From: Hyphomicrobiales bacterium
Lineage (GTDB): Bacteria > Pseudomonadota > Alphaproteobacteria > Rhizobiales > Phreatobacteraceae
Direction: 5' to 3'
Length of the DNA: 64,000 bases
NCBI GenBank assembly: GCA_017304475.1
Contig: JAFKKV010000012.1
Span: 124,001-188,000, forward strand
The notes below the pieces were generated by a model. That model was not told the origin of the DNA, ran no database searches, and worked only from the letters and a program-made list of their open reading frames with translations. Of the stretch, positions 52,448 to 60,799 are shown piece after piece. Both the position numbers and the translations under genes were made by a program. How positions within the stretch are numbered: position 1 is the stretch's first letter; each line of letters starts with the position of its first letter.

Positions 52448-53332
52448 TCACCGTTTTCTCGCGCGTGGATCGAGCCAGTCGCGGACGCCGTCGCCGAGGA
52501 AATTGAAGCCCAGCACGATGGTCAGGATGGCGATGCCGGGAAAGGCCGCGACCCACCATTGCTGGACCAGTTCGCGGCCCTCGGCCACCATCGAGCCCCA
52601 TTCGGGGGTCGGAGGCACCACGCCGAGCCCCAGGAAGGACAGGCCGGCAAAGGTGATGATGGCATTGCCGATATCCAGCGTGACCAGCACGATCAGCGGC
52701 CCGATCGAATTCGGGATGATGTGGCGGATCAGGATGCGCGCCGGACTGAGGCCGATGACCATGGCGGCCTCGACATATTCCTGCGAGCGCTGGACCAGGA
52801 CGAGACTATGGGCGAGGCGGGCGAATTTCGGCCACCAGACCACCAGCATGGCGATGATCGTGTTGAGCGTGCCGATGCCGAGCGCGGCCGCGATGGCCAG
52901 CGCCAGGATGATCGGCGGAAAGCACAGCACGAGGTCGGTGATGCGCATGATCACCTCCTCGGTCCGGCCGCGCGCATAAGCCGCGAAACCGCCGACCAGC
53001 GTGCCGAAGACGGCGCCGACGATGACCACGACGAAACCGGTGGTGAGCGAGATGCGGGCGCCGTAGAGCAGGCGGGTCAGCACGTCGCGTCCGAGCACGT
53101 CGGTGCCGAGCCAGTGCTGCCAGGACGGCGGCTGCAGCCGGTTGGTGACATCGACGGCATCGGGCTTGTAGGGCGTCAGCCAGGGGGCGACCAGGGCGAT
53201 GACGACCCAGATCAGGACGATGGCGGCGCCGAGGGCGGCCAGGCCGTAACGCCGGCGCCAGCGCTGCGCCTTGGTGGCGACCGGCGCGATGACGCGGGCG
53301 GTCGCGGTTTCGGGTTCCGCGGCGACGGTCAT
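52448..53332 (-). CDS. dppC: Dipeptide/oligopeptide-type ABC transporter permease DppC
   Basis: 294 residues with six hydrophobic segments. N-terminal cytoplasmic stretch, then HWLGTDVLGRDVLTRLLYGA, which is diagnostic for DppC/OppC, and the EAA loop YVEAAMVIGLSPARILIRHI. Start overlaps dppB stop by ATGA. Substrates of this family include peptides, sugars, opines and amino-acid conjugates, so the name does not prove peptide uptake. Confidence 0.94.
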   Translation of the reverse strand: MTVAAEPETATARVIAPVATKAQRWRRRYGLAALGAAIVLIWVVIALVAPWLTPYKPDAVDVTNRLQPPSWQHWLGTDVLGRDVLTRLLYGARISLTTGFVVVIVGAVFGTLVGGFAAYARGRTEEVIMRITDLVLCFPPIILALAIAAALGIGTLNTIIAMLVVWWPKFARLAHSLVLVQRSQEYVEAAMVIGLSPARILIRHIIPNSIGPLIVLVTLDIGNAIITFAGLSFLGLGVVPPTPEWGSMVAEGRELVQQWWVAAFPGIAILTIVLGFNFLGDGVRDWLDPRARKR

Positions 53333-54339
53333 CGCTTCACCCTGGGATCGAGCAGTGCATAGCTGATGTCGATGATCAGGTTCACCAGCAGGTAGACCAG
53401 CGCCACGATCAGGGTGATGCCCATGATCGCGGGGAAGTCGAGGGTGGCGGCGCTGCGGAAGGTGTAGCGGCCGAGCCCGGGCCAGGAGAACACCGTCTCG
53501 GTCATGACGGCGCCGGTGAGCAGATTGGCATAGGCGAGGCCGCCGAGCGTCACGACCGGGATCAGCGCGTTCGGCAGGACATGACCGGTGATCACCGTGA
53601 AGCCCTTCAGCCCCTTGGCGCGCGCCACCCGGACATAGTCCTGCTGGATGCTCTCCAGCATGCTGGCGCGCATGGTGCGGGTGATCAGGCCGAGGGTTGC
53701 CGCCGCCAGCACGATCGAGGGCAGGACCAGATGGGCCGCGGCGTCGCGGAACATCTCCCAGTCGCCGGCGACGATGGTGTCGATCAAGAGCAGGCCGGTG
53801 ACGGTGGGGGGCGGCAGGGCGATGGCGTCGAGCCTGCCGGGGCCCGGAGCGATTTCGAGCCCGCCGTAAAAGATCGCCAGCATGATGAAGGCGAGCCAGA
53901 AGGTCGGCGAGGACACGCCGATCAGCGAGACCACGCGGGCGACGTGGTCGATCCAGGTGTCGCGCCAGACCGCCGCCATGATGCCGAGCGGAATGCCGAC
54001 GACCAGCGCCAGGATGAAGCTGATGGTGGCGAGTTCGAGGGTCGCCGGGGCGAATTGGGCGATGTCCTCCAGCACCGGCCGCTGCGAGGCGATGGAGATG
54101 CCGAGATCACCCTGGACCAGGCCCTTCAGGAAGATCAGGTAGCGTTCCCAGAGCGGCAGATCGAGCCCCCATTTGGCCCGCCATTCCGCGACGAATTCCT
54201 TGTTGGAGGCGGCGATGTCGCCGAGCTGCGCCAGGATCGGGTCGCCCGGCACCATGTTGGAAATCAGGAAGATCACCAGGGTCGCCATGATCGCCATCAT
54301 GACGGTGATGCCCAGCCGCGAAACAATGAAGCGTACCAT
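53329..54339 (-). CDS. dppB: Dipeptide/oligopeptide-type ABC transporter permease DppB
   Basis: 336 residues. FIVSRLGITVMMAIMATLVI first helix, FLISNMVPGDPILAQLG, and the EAA loop DYVRVARAKGLKGFTVITGH typical of DppB. It is the first transporter gene of the minus-strand operon. GGGGAG precedes the ATG, and the stop of a 32-codon leader frame lies 3 bp upstream. A LacI-type operator is 124-141 bp upstream. Confidence 0.94.
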   Translation of the reverse strand: MVRFIVSRLGITVMMAIMATLVIFLISNMVPGDPILAQLGDIAASNKEFVAEWRAKWGLDLPLWERYLIFLKGLVQGDLGISIASQRPVLEDIAQFAPATLELATISFILALVVGIPLGIMAAVWRDTWIDHVARVVSLIGVSSPTFWLAFIMLAIFYGGLEIAPGPGRLDAIALPPPTVTGLLLIDTIVAGDWEMFRDAAAHLVLPSIVLAAATLGLITRTMRASMLESIQQDYVRVARAKGLKGFTVITGHVLPNALIPVVTLGGLAYANLLTGAVMTETVFSWPGLGRYTFRSAATLDFPAIMGITLIVALVYLLVNLIIDISYALLDPRVKR

Positions 54340-54342
54340 GGG

Positions 54343-54441
54343 CTAGCTCCCCGAAAACCTGGGGGGACAGGGGCACCCGGCGCGGGCGCGGCAAGACAGG
54401 GGAGCAGCAGCCAATAAGCCGCGCATGGTGCGGGCGAGCAT
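54343..54441 (-). CDS. Small 32-residue leader ORF upstream of dppB
   Basis: ATG at 54441 lies four bases after a perfect GGAGG, and the TAG stop ends 3 bp before the dppB ATG. The peptide starts MLARTMRGLLAAAPLSCRAR and ends PPRFSGS. It has no recognised relatives. The position suggests translational coupling to dppB. Alternatively it may be what is left of a signal peptide of a deleted binding-protein gene, since binding proteins often precede dppB. Expression is not shown. Confidence 0.4.
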   Translation of the reverse strand: MLARTMRGLLAAAPLSCRARAGCPCPPRFSGS

Positions 54442-54462
54442 GTTTCCTCCGGCATTTTTATT

Positions 54463-54480
54463 ATTTAGATCGTTCTAAAT
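54463..54480. promoter_or_regulatory. LacI-type operator candidate upstream of dppB
   Basis: ATTTAGATCGTTCTAAAT is an 18-bp palindrome with one mismatched pair and the central CG expected for LacI/GalR sites. It lies 21 bp upstream of the leader ORF start. A close copy (15 of 18 identical) is found at 62484-62501 before the family 5 binding-protein gene. Confidence 0.65.
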
Positions 54481-54641
54481 TCCGGATGACGAGGTGTCAA
54501 TCCCAACGTAGTGTATCCGGAAATCAGCCCGGCGCATCTGAAAACAAGGCCGGGTGAGGGGGAGGCATGGCGGGTCGGCCGCGCGCAGCGGAGCAGCGGG
54601 ATCGGGGCCGGGACGGTGTCTCTGCCGGGGCTTGGCCGGCG

Positions 54642-55685
54642 CTATTTGCGCGGCGGACCGCTCGATTCCCGCAGCATCAGCTTCGGCTGCAAGATGACCC
54701 GGCGCGCCGGGGCATCGGGATCTTCGATGCGTTCGAGCAGGAGCTTGGCGGCGGCATGGCCGATGCCGACCGAGTCGATCTCGACGGTCGACAGTGCCGG
54801 CATCCACAATTCGGCCTCGGCGAGGTCGTCATAACCCACGACCGCGAAGTCGCGACCGGGTTCCTGGCCGATCTGGCGCAGGCCCAGCATGACGCCGAAG
54901 GCGATGACGTCGTTGAAGCAGACGGCGGCCGTCGGCGGGTCGGCCCGCGTCAGCAGGGCCTTGACGGTCTGGGCGCCGAAACTGCGGGTCGCCGGTCCCG
55001 GCTGGATCAGGTCCGGATCGATGGCGATGCCGTGGTCGGTCAGGGCCTGGCGATAGCCGGCACGCCGCTCGGCGCCGGTGGAGACCAGGTCGTTGCCGCC
55101 GATCATGGCGATGCGGCGATGGCCGAGCCCGATCAGATGGTCGGTCGCCATGCGCATGCCGGCCTGGTTGGCGTGGCCGGCATAGTCCAGGCCGGAGCCG
55201 GCGATGTCGCGCGAGATCAGCACGCAGGGAACGCCCTGCTCCTTCAGCCGGCGAAGCGTGTCGCGCGAGGTGCCCAGGGCCGGGCAGATCGCCAGGCCGT
55301 CGGCATTATATTCGCGCATGGTGGCGATGAACTGGTCCTGGCGGGCCGGGTCCTCGTCGGAATTGGCGATGAAGACGGTGCGGCCGAGATCGAGGAACGA
55401 ACGCTGGATCGCCGCCGTCAGCTCGGTGAAATAGGGGTTGGTGATCTCGTTGATCGACACCCCGATGGTGTGGGTGTGCTGGGTGCGCAGATTGGCCGCG
55501 CCGCGGTTGTAGACATAACCGAGCACCCGGCAGGATTCGAGCACGCTCAGCCGCGTCTTCTCGGCCACCAGCGGGCTCTTGCGCAGCACCAGCGAGACGG
55601 TGGCGCGCGACACGCCGGCATGGATCGCCAGGTCGTGCAGGGTCACGCGCTGCGGTCTGACCAGGCTTTTCGGCTCACCGCTCAT
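54642..55685 (-). CDS. LacI-family transcriptional regulator
   Basis: 347 residues. Helix-turn-helix and hinge: VTLHDLAIHAGVSRATVSLV, then LRKSPLVAEKTRLSVLESCR and GYVYNRGAANLRTQ; the rest is the periplasmic-binding-like effector domain (TIGVSINEITNPYFTELTAA, DGLAICPALGTS, GHRRIAMIGG, PTAAVCFND). It is divergent from the enoyl-CoA hydratase operon (60 bp between starts) and upstream of dppB on the same strand. Given two matching palindromes it is the likely local repressor; the inducer is probably the imported compound. Confidence 0.92.
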   Translation of the reverse strand: MSGEPKSLVRPQRVTLHDLAIHAGVSRATVSLVLRKSPLVAEKTRLSVLESCRVLGYVYNRGAANLRTQHTHTIGVSINEITNPYFTELTAAIQRSFLDLGRTVFIANSDEDPARQDQFIATMREYNADGLAICPALGTSRDTLRRLKEQGVPCVLISRDIAGSGLDYAGHANQAGMRMATDHLIGLGHRRIAMIGGNDLVSTGAERRAGYRQALTDHGIAIDPDLIQPGPATRSFGAQTVKALLTRADPPTAAVCFNDVIAFGVMLGLRQIGQEPGRDFAVVGYDDLAEAELWMPALSTVEIDSVGIGHAAAKLLLERIEDPDAPARRVILQPKLMLRESSGPPRK

Positions 55686-55745
55686 GCCTTGTCGCGTGCC
55701 CCCGGCGTCAATCCAGGATCTGTCCTTATTGGAAAGGAATGCCCG

Positions 55746-56513
55746 ATGGAAGATGAGGTTCTACTGATAAAAGACGGCTTCGTCGCGGAAATCGTGCTCA
55801 ATCGCCCGGCCAAGCTCAATGCCGTGACGCCGGCCATGGCGGCGCGGCTGGAGAGCCTGTGCCGCGAGGTCGACCGCGACGACGGCGTGCGCGCGGTGCT
55901 GATCCGGGGTGCCGGACCACGGGCTTTTTGCGCCGGCAGCGACCTCAACGCGCTGGCCGAATATCCGAGCTCCTGGGCCTTCCGCAACCGCGTCGAATAT
56001 GCGACCGCCGTGCGCGACATGCGCAAGCCGGTGGTGGCGGCGCTGCACGGCTGGGTGCTGGGCGGCGGCGCGGAGACCGCGCTTTCGGCGGATATCCGGG
56101 TGATGGGACGCAGCGCCCGCCTCGGCTTTCCCGAGGTGCAGAGGGGCTGGGTCGGCGGCGGCGGCGCGTCGCAGATGCTGCCGCGCCTGATCGGCTACGG
56201 CCAGGCGATGAAGCTGCTCCTGACCGGCGATCCGATCGACGCGGCCGAGGCGCATCGCCTGGGTCTCGTCGAATATCTGGTCGACGACGACAAGGTGGAC
56301 ACCGAGGCACGGGCCCTGTGCCGGAAATTTGCCGGCTTCAGCCCGGTCGCGGTCGAAGCGGTCAAGGCCTCGGTGCGCATGGCCATGGCCTCGACGCTTG
56401 CCGCCGGGCTGCGCTACGAAAACGAGATGAACACGCTGTGCTTCGCGGCCGGCGACCACATGGAAGGCATCCGGGCGTTCCAGCAGAAGCGCGACGCGGA
56501 GTTCAAGCAATGA
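55746..56513 (+). CDS. Enoyl-CoA hydratase/isomerase family protein
   Basis: 255 residues, crotonase fold. AEIVLNRPAKLNAVTPAMAA opens it; AFCAGSDLNAL forms the first oxyanion loop, HGWVLGGGAETALSADIRVM the second, and LGFPEVQRGWVGGGGASQML carries the conserved Glu region. It probably hydrates or cleaves a cyclic or branched enoyl-CoA. AAGGA precedes the ATG. The stop overlaps the following start by ATGA, the first of two such couplings in this operon. Confidence 0.92.
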   Translation: MEDEVLLIKDGFVAEIVLNRPAKLNAVTPAMAARLESLCREVDRDDGVRAVLIRGAGPRAFCAGSDLNALAEYPSSWAFRNRVEYATAVRDMRKPVVAALHGWVLGGGAETALSADIRVMGRSARLGFPEVQRGWVGGGGASQMLPRLIGYGQAMKLLLTGDPIDAAEAHRLGLVEYLVDDDKVDTEARALCRKFAGFSPVAVEAVKASVRMAMASTLAAGLRYENEMNTLCFAAGDHMEGIRAFQQKRDAEFKQ

Positions 56514-57532
56514 CGCTCGGGATCGCCGTGGTGGGTCTCGGCATGGCCCACAAGCCGCATATCCAGAGCCTGAGGGAACTGGCGGGCCGTGCCCGCATCG
56601 TCGCCTGCCAGGCGCCGAGCGCCGAGCGGCGCCTGGCCTTCTCGCAAGCCCATCCGGATCTGCCCGTGGCGGCTGATTTCGACGCGGTGCTGGCCGACCC
56701 CGCGGTCGACGCGGTGATCCTCCTGACGCCACCGATGACCCATCTGGACCTGACCGCGCGCTGCGCCGCGGCGGGCAAGCATGTGCTGCTGGAAAAGCCG
56801 CTCGACGTGACGGTCGCGCGGGCCGAGCGTTCGGTCGCCGCGATGGCTGCCGCCGACCGCCGGTTCGGCGTGGTGCTGCAGCATCGCTTCCGGCCGGCCT
56901 CGCTGAAGCTCGCCGCGATGGTCAAAAGCGGCGCGCTCGGGGCGCTGGTGTCCGGCTCGGCGTCGATCCGCTGGTGGCGCTCGCCAGACTATTTCGCCCA
57001 GGCCGGGCGCGGCATGAAGGCGCGCGACGGCGGCGGCGTGCTGCTGACCCAGGCAATCCATACGCTCGACCTGTTCCAGAGCCTGACCGGTCCGATCGCC
57101 GCGGTCTCGGCCATGGCCAGGACCTCGCCGGCACGCGCCATCGATACCGAGGACATCGTCGCGGCGGCGGTTCGTTTCGGCAATGGCGCGATCGGCACGA
57201 TCGATGCCACCACCGTGTCCTTTCCGGGCTTTGCCGAGCGCATAGAGCTCGCCTGCGAGCAGGCCACCGCCGTGCTGGAGGCCGAGACCCTCAAGGTTCA
57301 TTTCCGCGACGGCCGGGTGGTCGTGCACGAAGGCGGGGAATCGAAGAGCGGCGGCGCCGATCCCATGGCCTTTTCTCACGAGGCGCATAAAGCCGTGATC
57401 ACCGATTTCCTGGACGCGATCGAGGGCAGGCGCGACCCGGCCGTCAGCGGCCGCGAGGCGCTGAAGGTCCACAAGCTGATCGAGGCCCTGCTGGCCTCCG
57501 CCGATGCCGGCGCAACGCGAGAGATCCCATGA
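56510..57532 (+). CDS. Gfo/Idh/MocA-family oxidoreductase
   Basis: 340 residues. N-terminal Rossmann fold IAVVGLGMAHKPHIQSL, then VDAVILLTPPMTHLDLTARC and KHVLLEKPLDVT (EKP motif with the catalytic Lys), followed by a C-terminal alpha/beta domain (GVLLTQAIHTLDLFQSLTG with a conserved His). Family members oxidise or reduce sugars and cyclitols with NAD(P). It suggests the substrate has a polyol or sugar-like ring. Both ends overlap the neighbours by ATGA. Confidence 0.92.
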   Translation: MTLGIAVVGLGMAHKPHIQSLRELAGRARIVACQAPSAERRLAFSQAHPDLPVAADFDAVLADPAVDAVILLTPPMTHLDLTARCAAAGKHVLLEKPLDVTVARAERSVAAMAAADRRFGVVLQHRFRPASLKLAAMVKSGALGALVSGSASIRWWRSPDYFAQAGRGMKARDGGGVLLTQAIHTLDLFQSLTGPIAAVSAMARTSPARAIDTEDIVAAAVRFGNGAIGTIDATTVSFPGFAERIELACEQATAVLEAETLKVHFRDGRVVVHEGGESKSGGADPMAFSHEAHKAVITDFLDAIEGRRDPAVSGREALKVHKLIEALLASADAGATREIP

Positions 57533-58524
57533 CGAAGAAGCGTGTCTTCCTGACCCATGCGCCGGACATGCTGGCCAATTATTACGGCCCGCGCGCGGTC
57601 GCCGCGCTGCGCGACATGGCCGAGGTGGTGATCAATCCGACCGGCAAGGTGCTGGATGCCGAAGCCCTGGCCGAGGCGGCGGCGGGCGCCGCCATCATCG
57701 TCTCCGACCGCCTGACGCCGGGCTACGGCGCCTTCTTCCAGAAAGCGCCCGATCTCGTCGCCTTCCTGCGCTGCGCGGTCGACATCCGCAATGTCGATGT
57801 CGACGCGGCGAGCGCGCAGGGCATCCTGGTGACCCGCGCGACGCCGGGTTTCATCGCGTCCGTCGCGGAACTCGGCTTCGGCATGATGATCGATCTCGCC
57901 CGTGGCGTCTCGGGGGCCGTCGGCAGCTATCGCGCGGGACTGGCACCGGTGCCGCGCACCGGCCGGCAATTGCGCGGCTCGACCATCGGCATCATCGGCT
58001 ATGGCGCGATCGGCCGCACCATGGCCGATCTCGCCAAGGCCTTCGGCATGCGGGTGCTGGCGAGCGACCCCTACAAGACGATCGGCGAGGAAGGGGTCGA
58101 ACAGGTGTCGTTCGAGACCCTGCTGGCCGAGGCCGACTTCGTCATCTGCCTGGTGGTGGCAACCGACGCGACCGAGAACCTGATGAATGCCGCGGCCTTC
58201 GCGCGCATGAAGCCGACGGCCTTTTTCGTCAACCTGTCGCGGGGCAACCTGGTGGACGAGGCGGCGCTCGCCGCAGCGCTCGATGCCGGGCAGCTTGCCG
58301 GCGCGGCGATGGATGTCGGCCGCGCACCGGACCAGATGCCCTCGCTGGACCTGGCACGCCGTGCGGATGTCGTGGCGACGCCGCATACCGGCGGACTGAC
58401 GCCGGCGGCGATCGAGCATCAGGCCTTCGATACGGTCGGCCAGGTGCGCGCCCTGCTCGCCGGCGAGGTGCCGCCGGGCGCGGTCAATAGCGAGGCCGCG
58501 ACGCGGCTCGGACGGTTGAAATAG
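57529..58524 (+). CDS. D-isomer-specific 2-hydroxyacid dehydrogenase
   Basis: 331 residues. NAD site GSTIGIIGYGAIGRTMADLA; catalytic Arg in NLSRGNLVDEAAL and His in ATPHTGGLTP; the Glu region lies between. It interconverts a 2-keto acid and a D-2-hydroxy acid. N-terminal KKRVFLTHAPDMLANYYGPR starts the substrate domain. The active-site residue before the His is in a normal position. Coupled to the upstream gene by ATGA; the next gene starts 10 bp after its stop. Confidence 0.92.
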   Translation: MTKKRVFLTHAPDMLANYYGPRAVAALRDMAEVVINPTGKVLDAEALAEAAAGAAIIVSDRLTPGYGAFFQKAPDLVAFLRCAVDIRNVDVDAASAQGILVTRATPGFIASVAELGFGMMIDLARGVSGAVGSYRAGLAPVPRTGRQLRGSTIGIIGYGAIGRTMADLAKAFGMRVLASDPYKTIGEEGVEQVSFETLLAEADFVICLVVATDATENLMNAAAFARMKPTAFFVNLSRGNLVDEAALAAALDAGQLAGAAMDVGRAPDQMPSLDLARRADVVATPHTGGLTPAAIEHQAFDTVGQVRALLAGEVPPGAVNSEAATRLGRLK

Positions 58525-58534
58525 GGAGGTGATC

Positions 58535-59380
58535 ATGACCGCGACAGAGGCCGGCGCCATGCCGAGACTCAAGGCGCCGCCTGGTGCCACCGACACGCAT
58601 CTGCACGTCTACGATGCCGGCTATCCATTGGCGCCGAACGCCGCGAGCAAGCCACCGGACGAAGCAACGGTCGAACACTACAAGGCGGTCCGCGCGCGGC
58701 TCGGGCTGAGCCGGGCGGTGATCGTCCAGCCCTCGGTCTATGGTACCGACAATGCGTGCACGCTCGCCGGCATCAAGGCGCTCGGCAGCGCGGTCACCCG
58801 CGGTGTCGCCGTGGTCGACGACCAGGTGCCCGACGAGGTGCTGGAGATGCTGACATCGGGCGGCATGCGCGGCGCGCGCTTCCTGATGTTGCCGGGAGGC
58901 GCCATTCCCTGGGATCAGCTCGACCGGATCGCGGCCAAGGTGCAGGGCGTCGGCTGGCACGTGCAGTTGCAGATGGACGGCCGGCTGCTGCATGAGCGTA
59001 TCGCGCAGATCCGGTCATGGCCGGGCCGGATCGTCATCGATCACGTCGGCAAGTTCCTCGAGCCGGTGCCGGTCGACAGCCCGGCCTTCCGCCTGCTGCT
59101 CGATCTCGTCGAGAGCGGGCGGGCCTGGGTCAAGCTGTCGGCGCCCTATGAGGTGTCGAAGGCCGGCGCGCCCGGCTACGAGGATGTCAGCCGGCTGGCC
59201 CGGGCGCTGGTCAAGGCGGCGCCCGAGCGCATGCTGTGGGCCAGCAACTGGCCGCATCCCGGCATGAAGCCGCGGCCGGACGAGGCCCATCTCCTGGATA
59301 TCCTGGCCGACTGGGCTCCCGACGAAGCCGACCGCCGGAAGATCCTGGTCGACAATCCCGCCGAGGTCTACGGATTTTGA
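58535..59380 (+). CDS. Amidohydrolase family protein, LigI/PDC-hydrolase-like (COG3618)
   Basis: 281 residues, TIM-barrel hydrolase. ATDTHLHVYD gives the HxH pair; VIVQPSVYGTDN, HVQLQMDGRLL, IVIDHVGKF and MLWASNWPHPG are the hallmarks of 2-pyrone-4,6-dicarboxylate lactonase and sugar lactonases. It probably opens a lactone made by the upstream dehydrogenases. The ATG at 58535 follows AGGGAGGTG; the in-frame GTG within that site is less likely. It ends the four-gene coupled operon. Confidence 0.9.
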   Translation: MTATEAGAMPRLKAPPGATDTHLHVYDAGYPLAPNAASKPPDEATVEHYKAVRARLGLSRAVIVQPSVYGTDNACTLAGIKALGSAVTRGVAVVDDQVPDEVLEMLTSGGMRGARFLMLPGGAIPWDQLDRIAAKVQGVGWHVQLQMDGRLLHERIAQIRSWPGRIVIDHVGKFLEPVPVDSPAFRLLLDLVESGRAWVKLSAPYEVSKAGAPGYEDVSRLARALVKAAPERMLWASNWPHPGMKPRPDEAHLLDILADWAPDEADRRKILVDNPAEVYGF

Positions 59381-59491
59381 CCCGAGAGGTTTGCGTGACG
59401 AGGCGCGCGCAAACTGTCTAGACTTCGGGTGTGAGGCCATCGTTGCCGCCATGCGCGGCGGATTTTCCGGAAAGATCAAGGGGACGGACAG

Positions 59492-60526
59492 ATGAACAAG
59501 CCTTCCAACCGCGGCCCGTCCGTGCCGCCGTCCGAATCGATCGGCGGTGCCGAGATCAGCCGGCGAAGTTTCGCAGGTCTCGTCGGCGGTTCGGCCGCGC
59601 TGGTCGCCGCGCCGCGCATCGCTTCCGCGCAGGCCTATCCGGCCCGCCCGGTGCGGGCCATCGTCACCTTCGCGCCGGGCGGCACGGTGGATGTTTATGC
59701 GCGCCTTGCCTGCCAGCACCTGTCGCAGAAGCTCGGCCAGCAATTCGTCGTCGAGAACGTCGCCGGCGCCACCGGCAATCGCGGCACGGCGCAGGCCGCC
59801 CGATCGGCGGCCGACGGCTATACGCTGCTGTTTGCGCTCAGCACCCATGCGGTGAACGCCTCGATCTTCAGCAACCTGCCTTATGATCCCGTCGCCGATT
59901 TCGTGCCGATCAATCTGTCGGTGTCCTCGACCCATGTGGTCGCGGCCCATCCGTCGGTCGCCGCCAAGGGCGCCCGCGAATTCGTCGCCGACCTGCGCGC
60001 GAGGCCGAACCAGAACTATGCCCATGGCGGCATTGGCACGCAGGGCCATCTGCTGGCTGAACGCCTGAAGGTGACGCAGAACCTCGACATGGTGGCGGTG
60101 ACCTTCCCCGGCGCGGGGCCGGCGATCCAGGCCGTCGTCTCCAACCAGATCTCGAATGCCTGGACCACCATGGCCTCTGCCGGACCGATGATCGCCGGCG
60201 GCCGGCTGAAGGCGCTGGCCGTCACCGGCCAGAGGCGCTCGCAGCTCCTGCCCGATGTGCCGACCATGACCGAGCAGGGCTTTCCGGAGGTCACCGGCGA
60301 CACCTGGGTCGGCATCATGGCGCCCAAGGGCACGCCCGACGAGGTGGTGTCGACCATCAACCGCGAGATCGCGGAATTCCTGCAGCAGCCGGCGGCCCGC
60401 CAGCGCCTCGCGGATGTCGGCTTCGACGTGGTCAACAAGGGGCCGGCGGAATTCGCCGCGATGTTGAAGGACGAGATCGTCTTCTGGAGGAAGGTGGTCG
60501 AGGAGACCAAGGTCAGGATCGAGTGA
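59492..60526 (+). CDS. TctC/Bug-family solute-binding protein, Tat-exported, orphan
   Basis: 344 residues. Twin-arginine signal ISRRSFAGLVGGSAALVAAP, then YPARPVRAIVTFAPGGTVDV and the Bug fold (VENVAGATGNRGTAQAARSA; APKGTPDEVVSTINREIAEF). There are no tctA or tctB genes nearby, so it either shares a distant permease, such as the one at 140-2146, or acts as a sensor. AAGGGGACGG precedes the ATG. It follows the amidohydrolase gene by 111 bp and may be in the same transcript. Confidence 0.9.
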   Translation: MNKPSNRGPSVPPSESIGGAEISRRSFAGLVGGSAALVAAPRIASAQAYPARPVRAIVTFAPGGTVDVYARLACQHLSQKLGQQFVVENVAGATGNRGTAQAARSAADGYTLLFALSTHAVNASIFSNLPYDPVADFVPINLSVSSTHVVAAHPSVAAKGAREFVADLRARPNQNYAHGGIGTQGHLLAERLKVTQNLDMVAVTFPGAGPAIQAVVSNQISNAWTTMASAGPMIAGGRLKALAVTGQRRSQLLPDVPTMTEQGFPEVTGDTWVGIMAPKGTPDEVVSTINREIAEFLQQPAARQRLADVGFDVVNKGPAEFAAMLKDEIVFWRKVVEETKVRIE

Positions 60527-60576
60527 GGTTGGCCGGGCCGATCTTTCCCATGGGCACGATGAAAAGCTCAACCAAA

Positions 60577-60743
60577 TCAACCCTCTCCCAAAGGGAGAGG
60601 GTGGCGCCGTCAGGCGCCGGGTGAGGGGTCGTCCATTTCCGGAAAGGGCTCTTTGCGGCGCGAGGGCGGGCGTTAGTTCTGGGCGCTCACGCCCCTCACC
60701 CGGCAGCTGACGCTGCCACCCTCTCCCTCTGGGAGAGGGTTGA
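60577..60743. repeat. Inverted repeat pair, 53-bp arms, intergenic palindromic element
   Basis: Arm 1 (60577-60629) begins TCAACCCTCTCCCAAAGGGA and ends GGGTGAGGGG; arm 2 (60691-60743) is its reverse complement with about five mismatches. Each arm carries its own small hairpin (CCCTCTCCC/GGGAGAGGG). It sits between convergent genes (tctC-like and the family 5 binding protein). Such CCCTCTCCC elements are dispersed in many alphaproteobacterial genomes and may act as two-way transcript ends. Confidence 0.85.
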
Positions 60744-60760
60744 TTAGGTGGAGCCAAACA

Positions 60761-60790
60761 CCGGCTCCCGACCCATGGGCCGGGAGCCGG
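60761..60790 (-). terminator. Hairpin after the family 5 binding-protein gene
   Basis: CCGGCTCCCG (60761-60770) and CGGGAGCCGG (60781-60790) form a perfect 10-bp stem; the loop itself contains CCCATGGG. It lies 10 bp after the stop of the minus-strand gene. On that strand it is followed by TGTTT, only a weak T-run. Confidence 0.6.
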
Positions 60791-60799
60791 GCCGGTCGG

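Larger units (their letters stand above)
54340..54641 (-). promoter_or_regulatory. 302-bp control region of the dpp operon
   Basis: Between the dppB start and the lacI-type regulator stop. It holds, in transcription order, an AT-rich segment with an 18-bp palindrome (54463-54480), an optimal GGAGG ribosome site, and a small ORF (54343-54441) ending just before dppB. The part from 54481 to 54641 shows nothing convincing. Confidence 0.6.
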
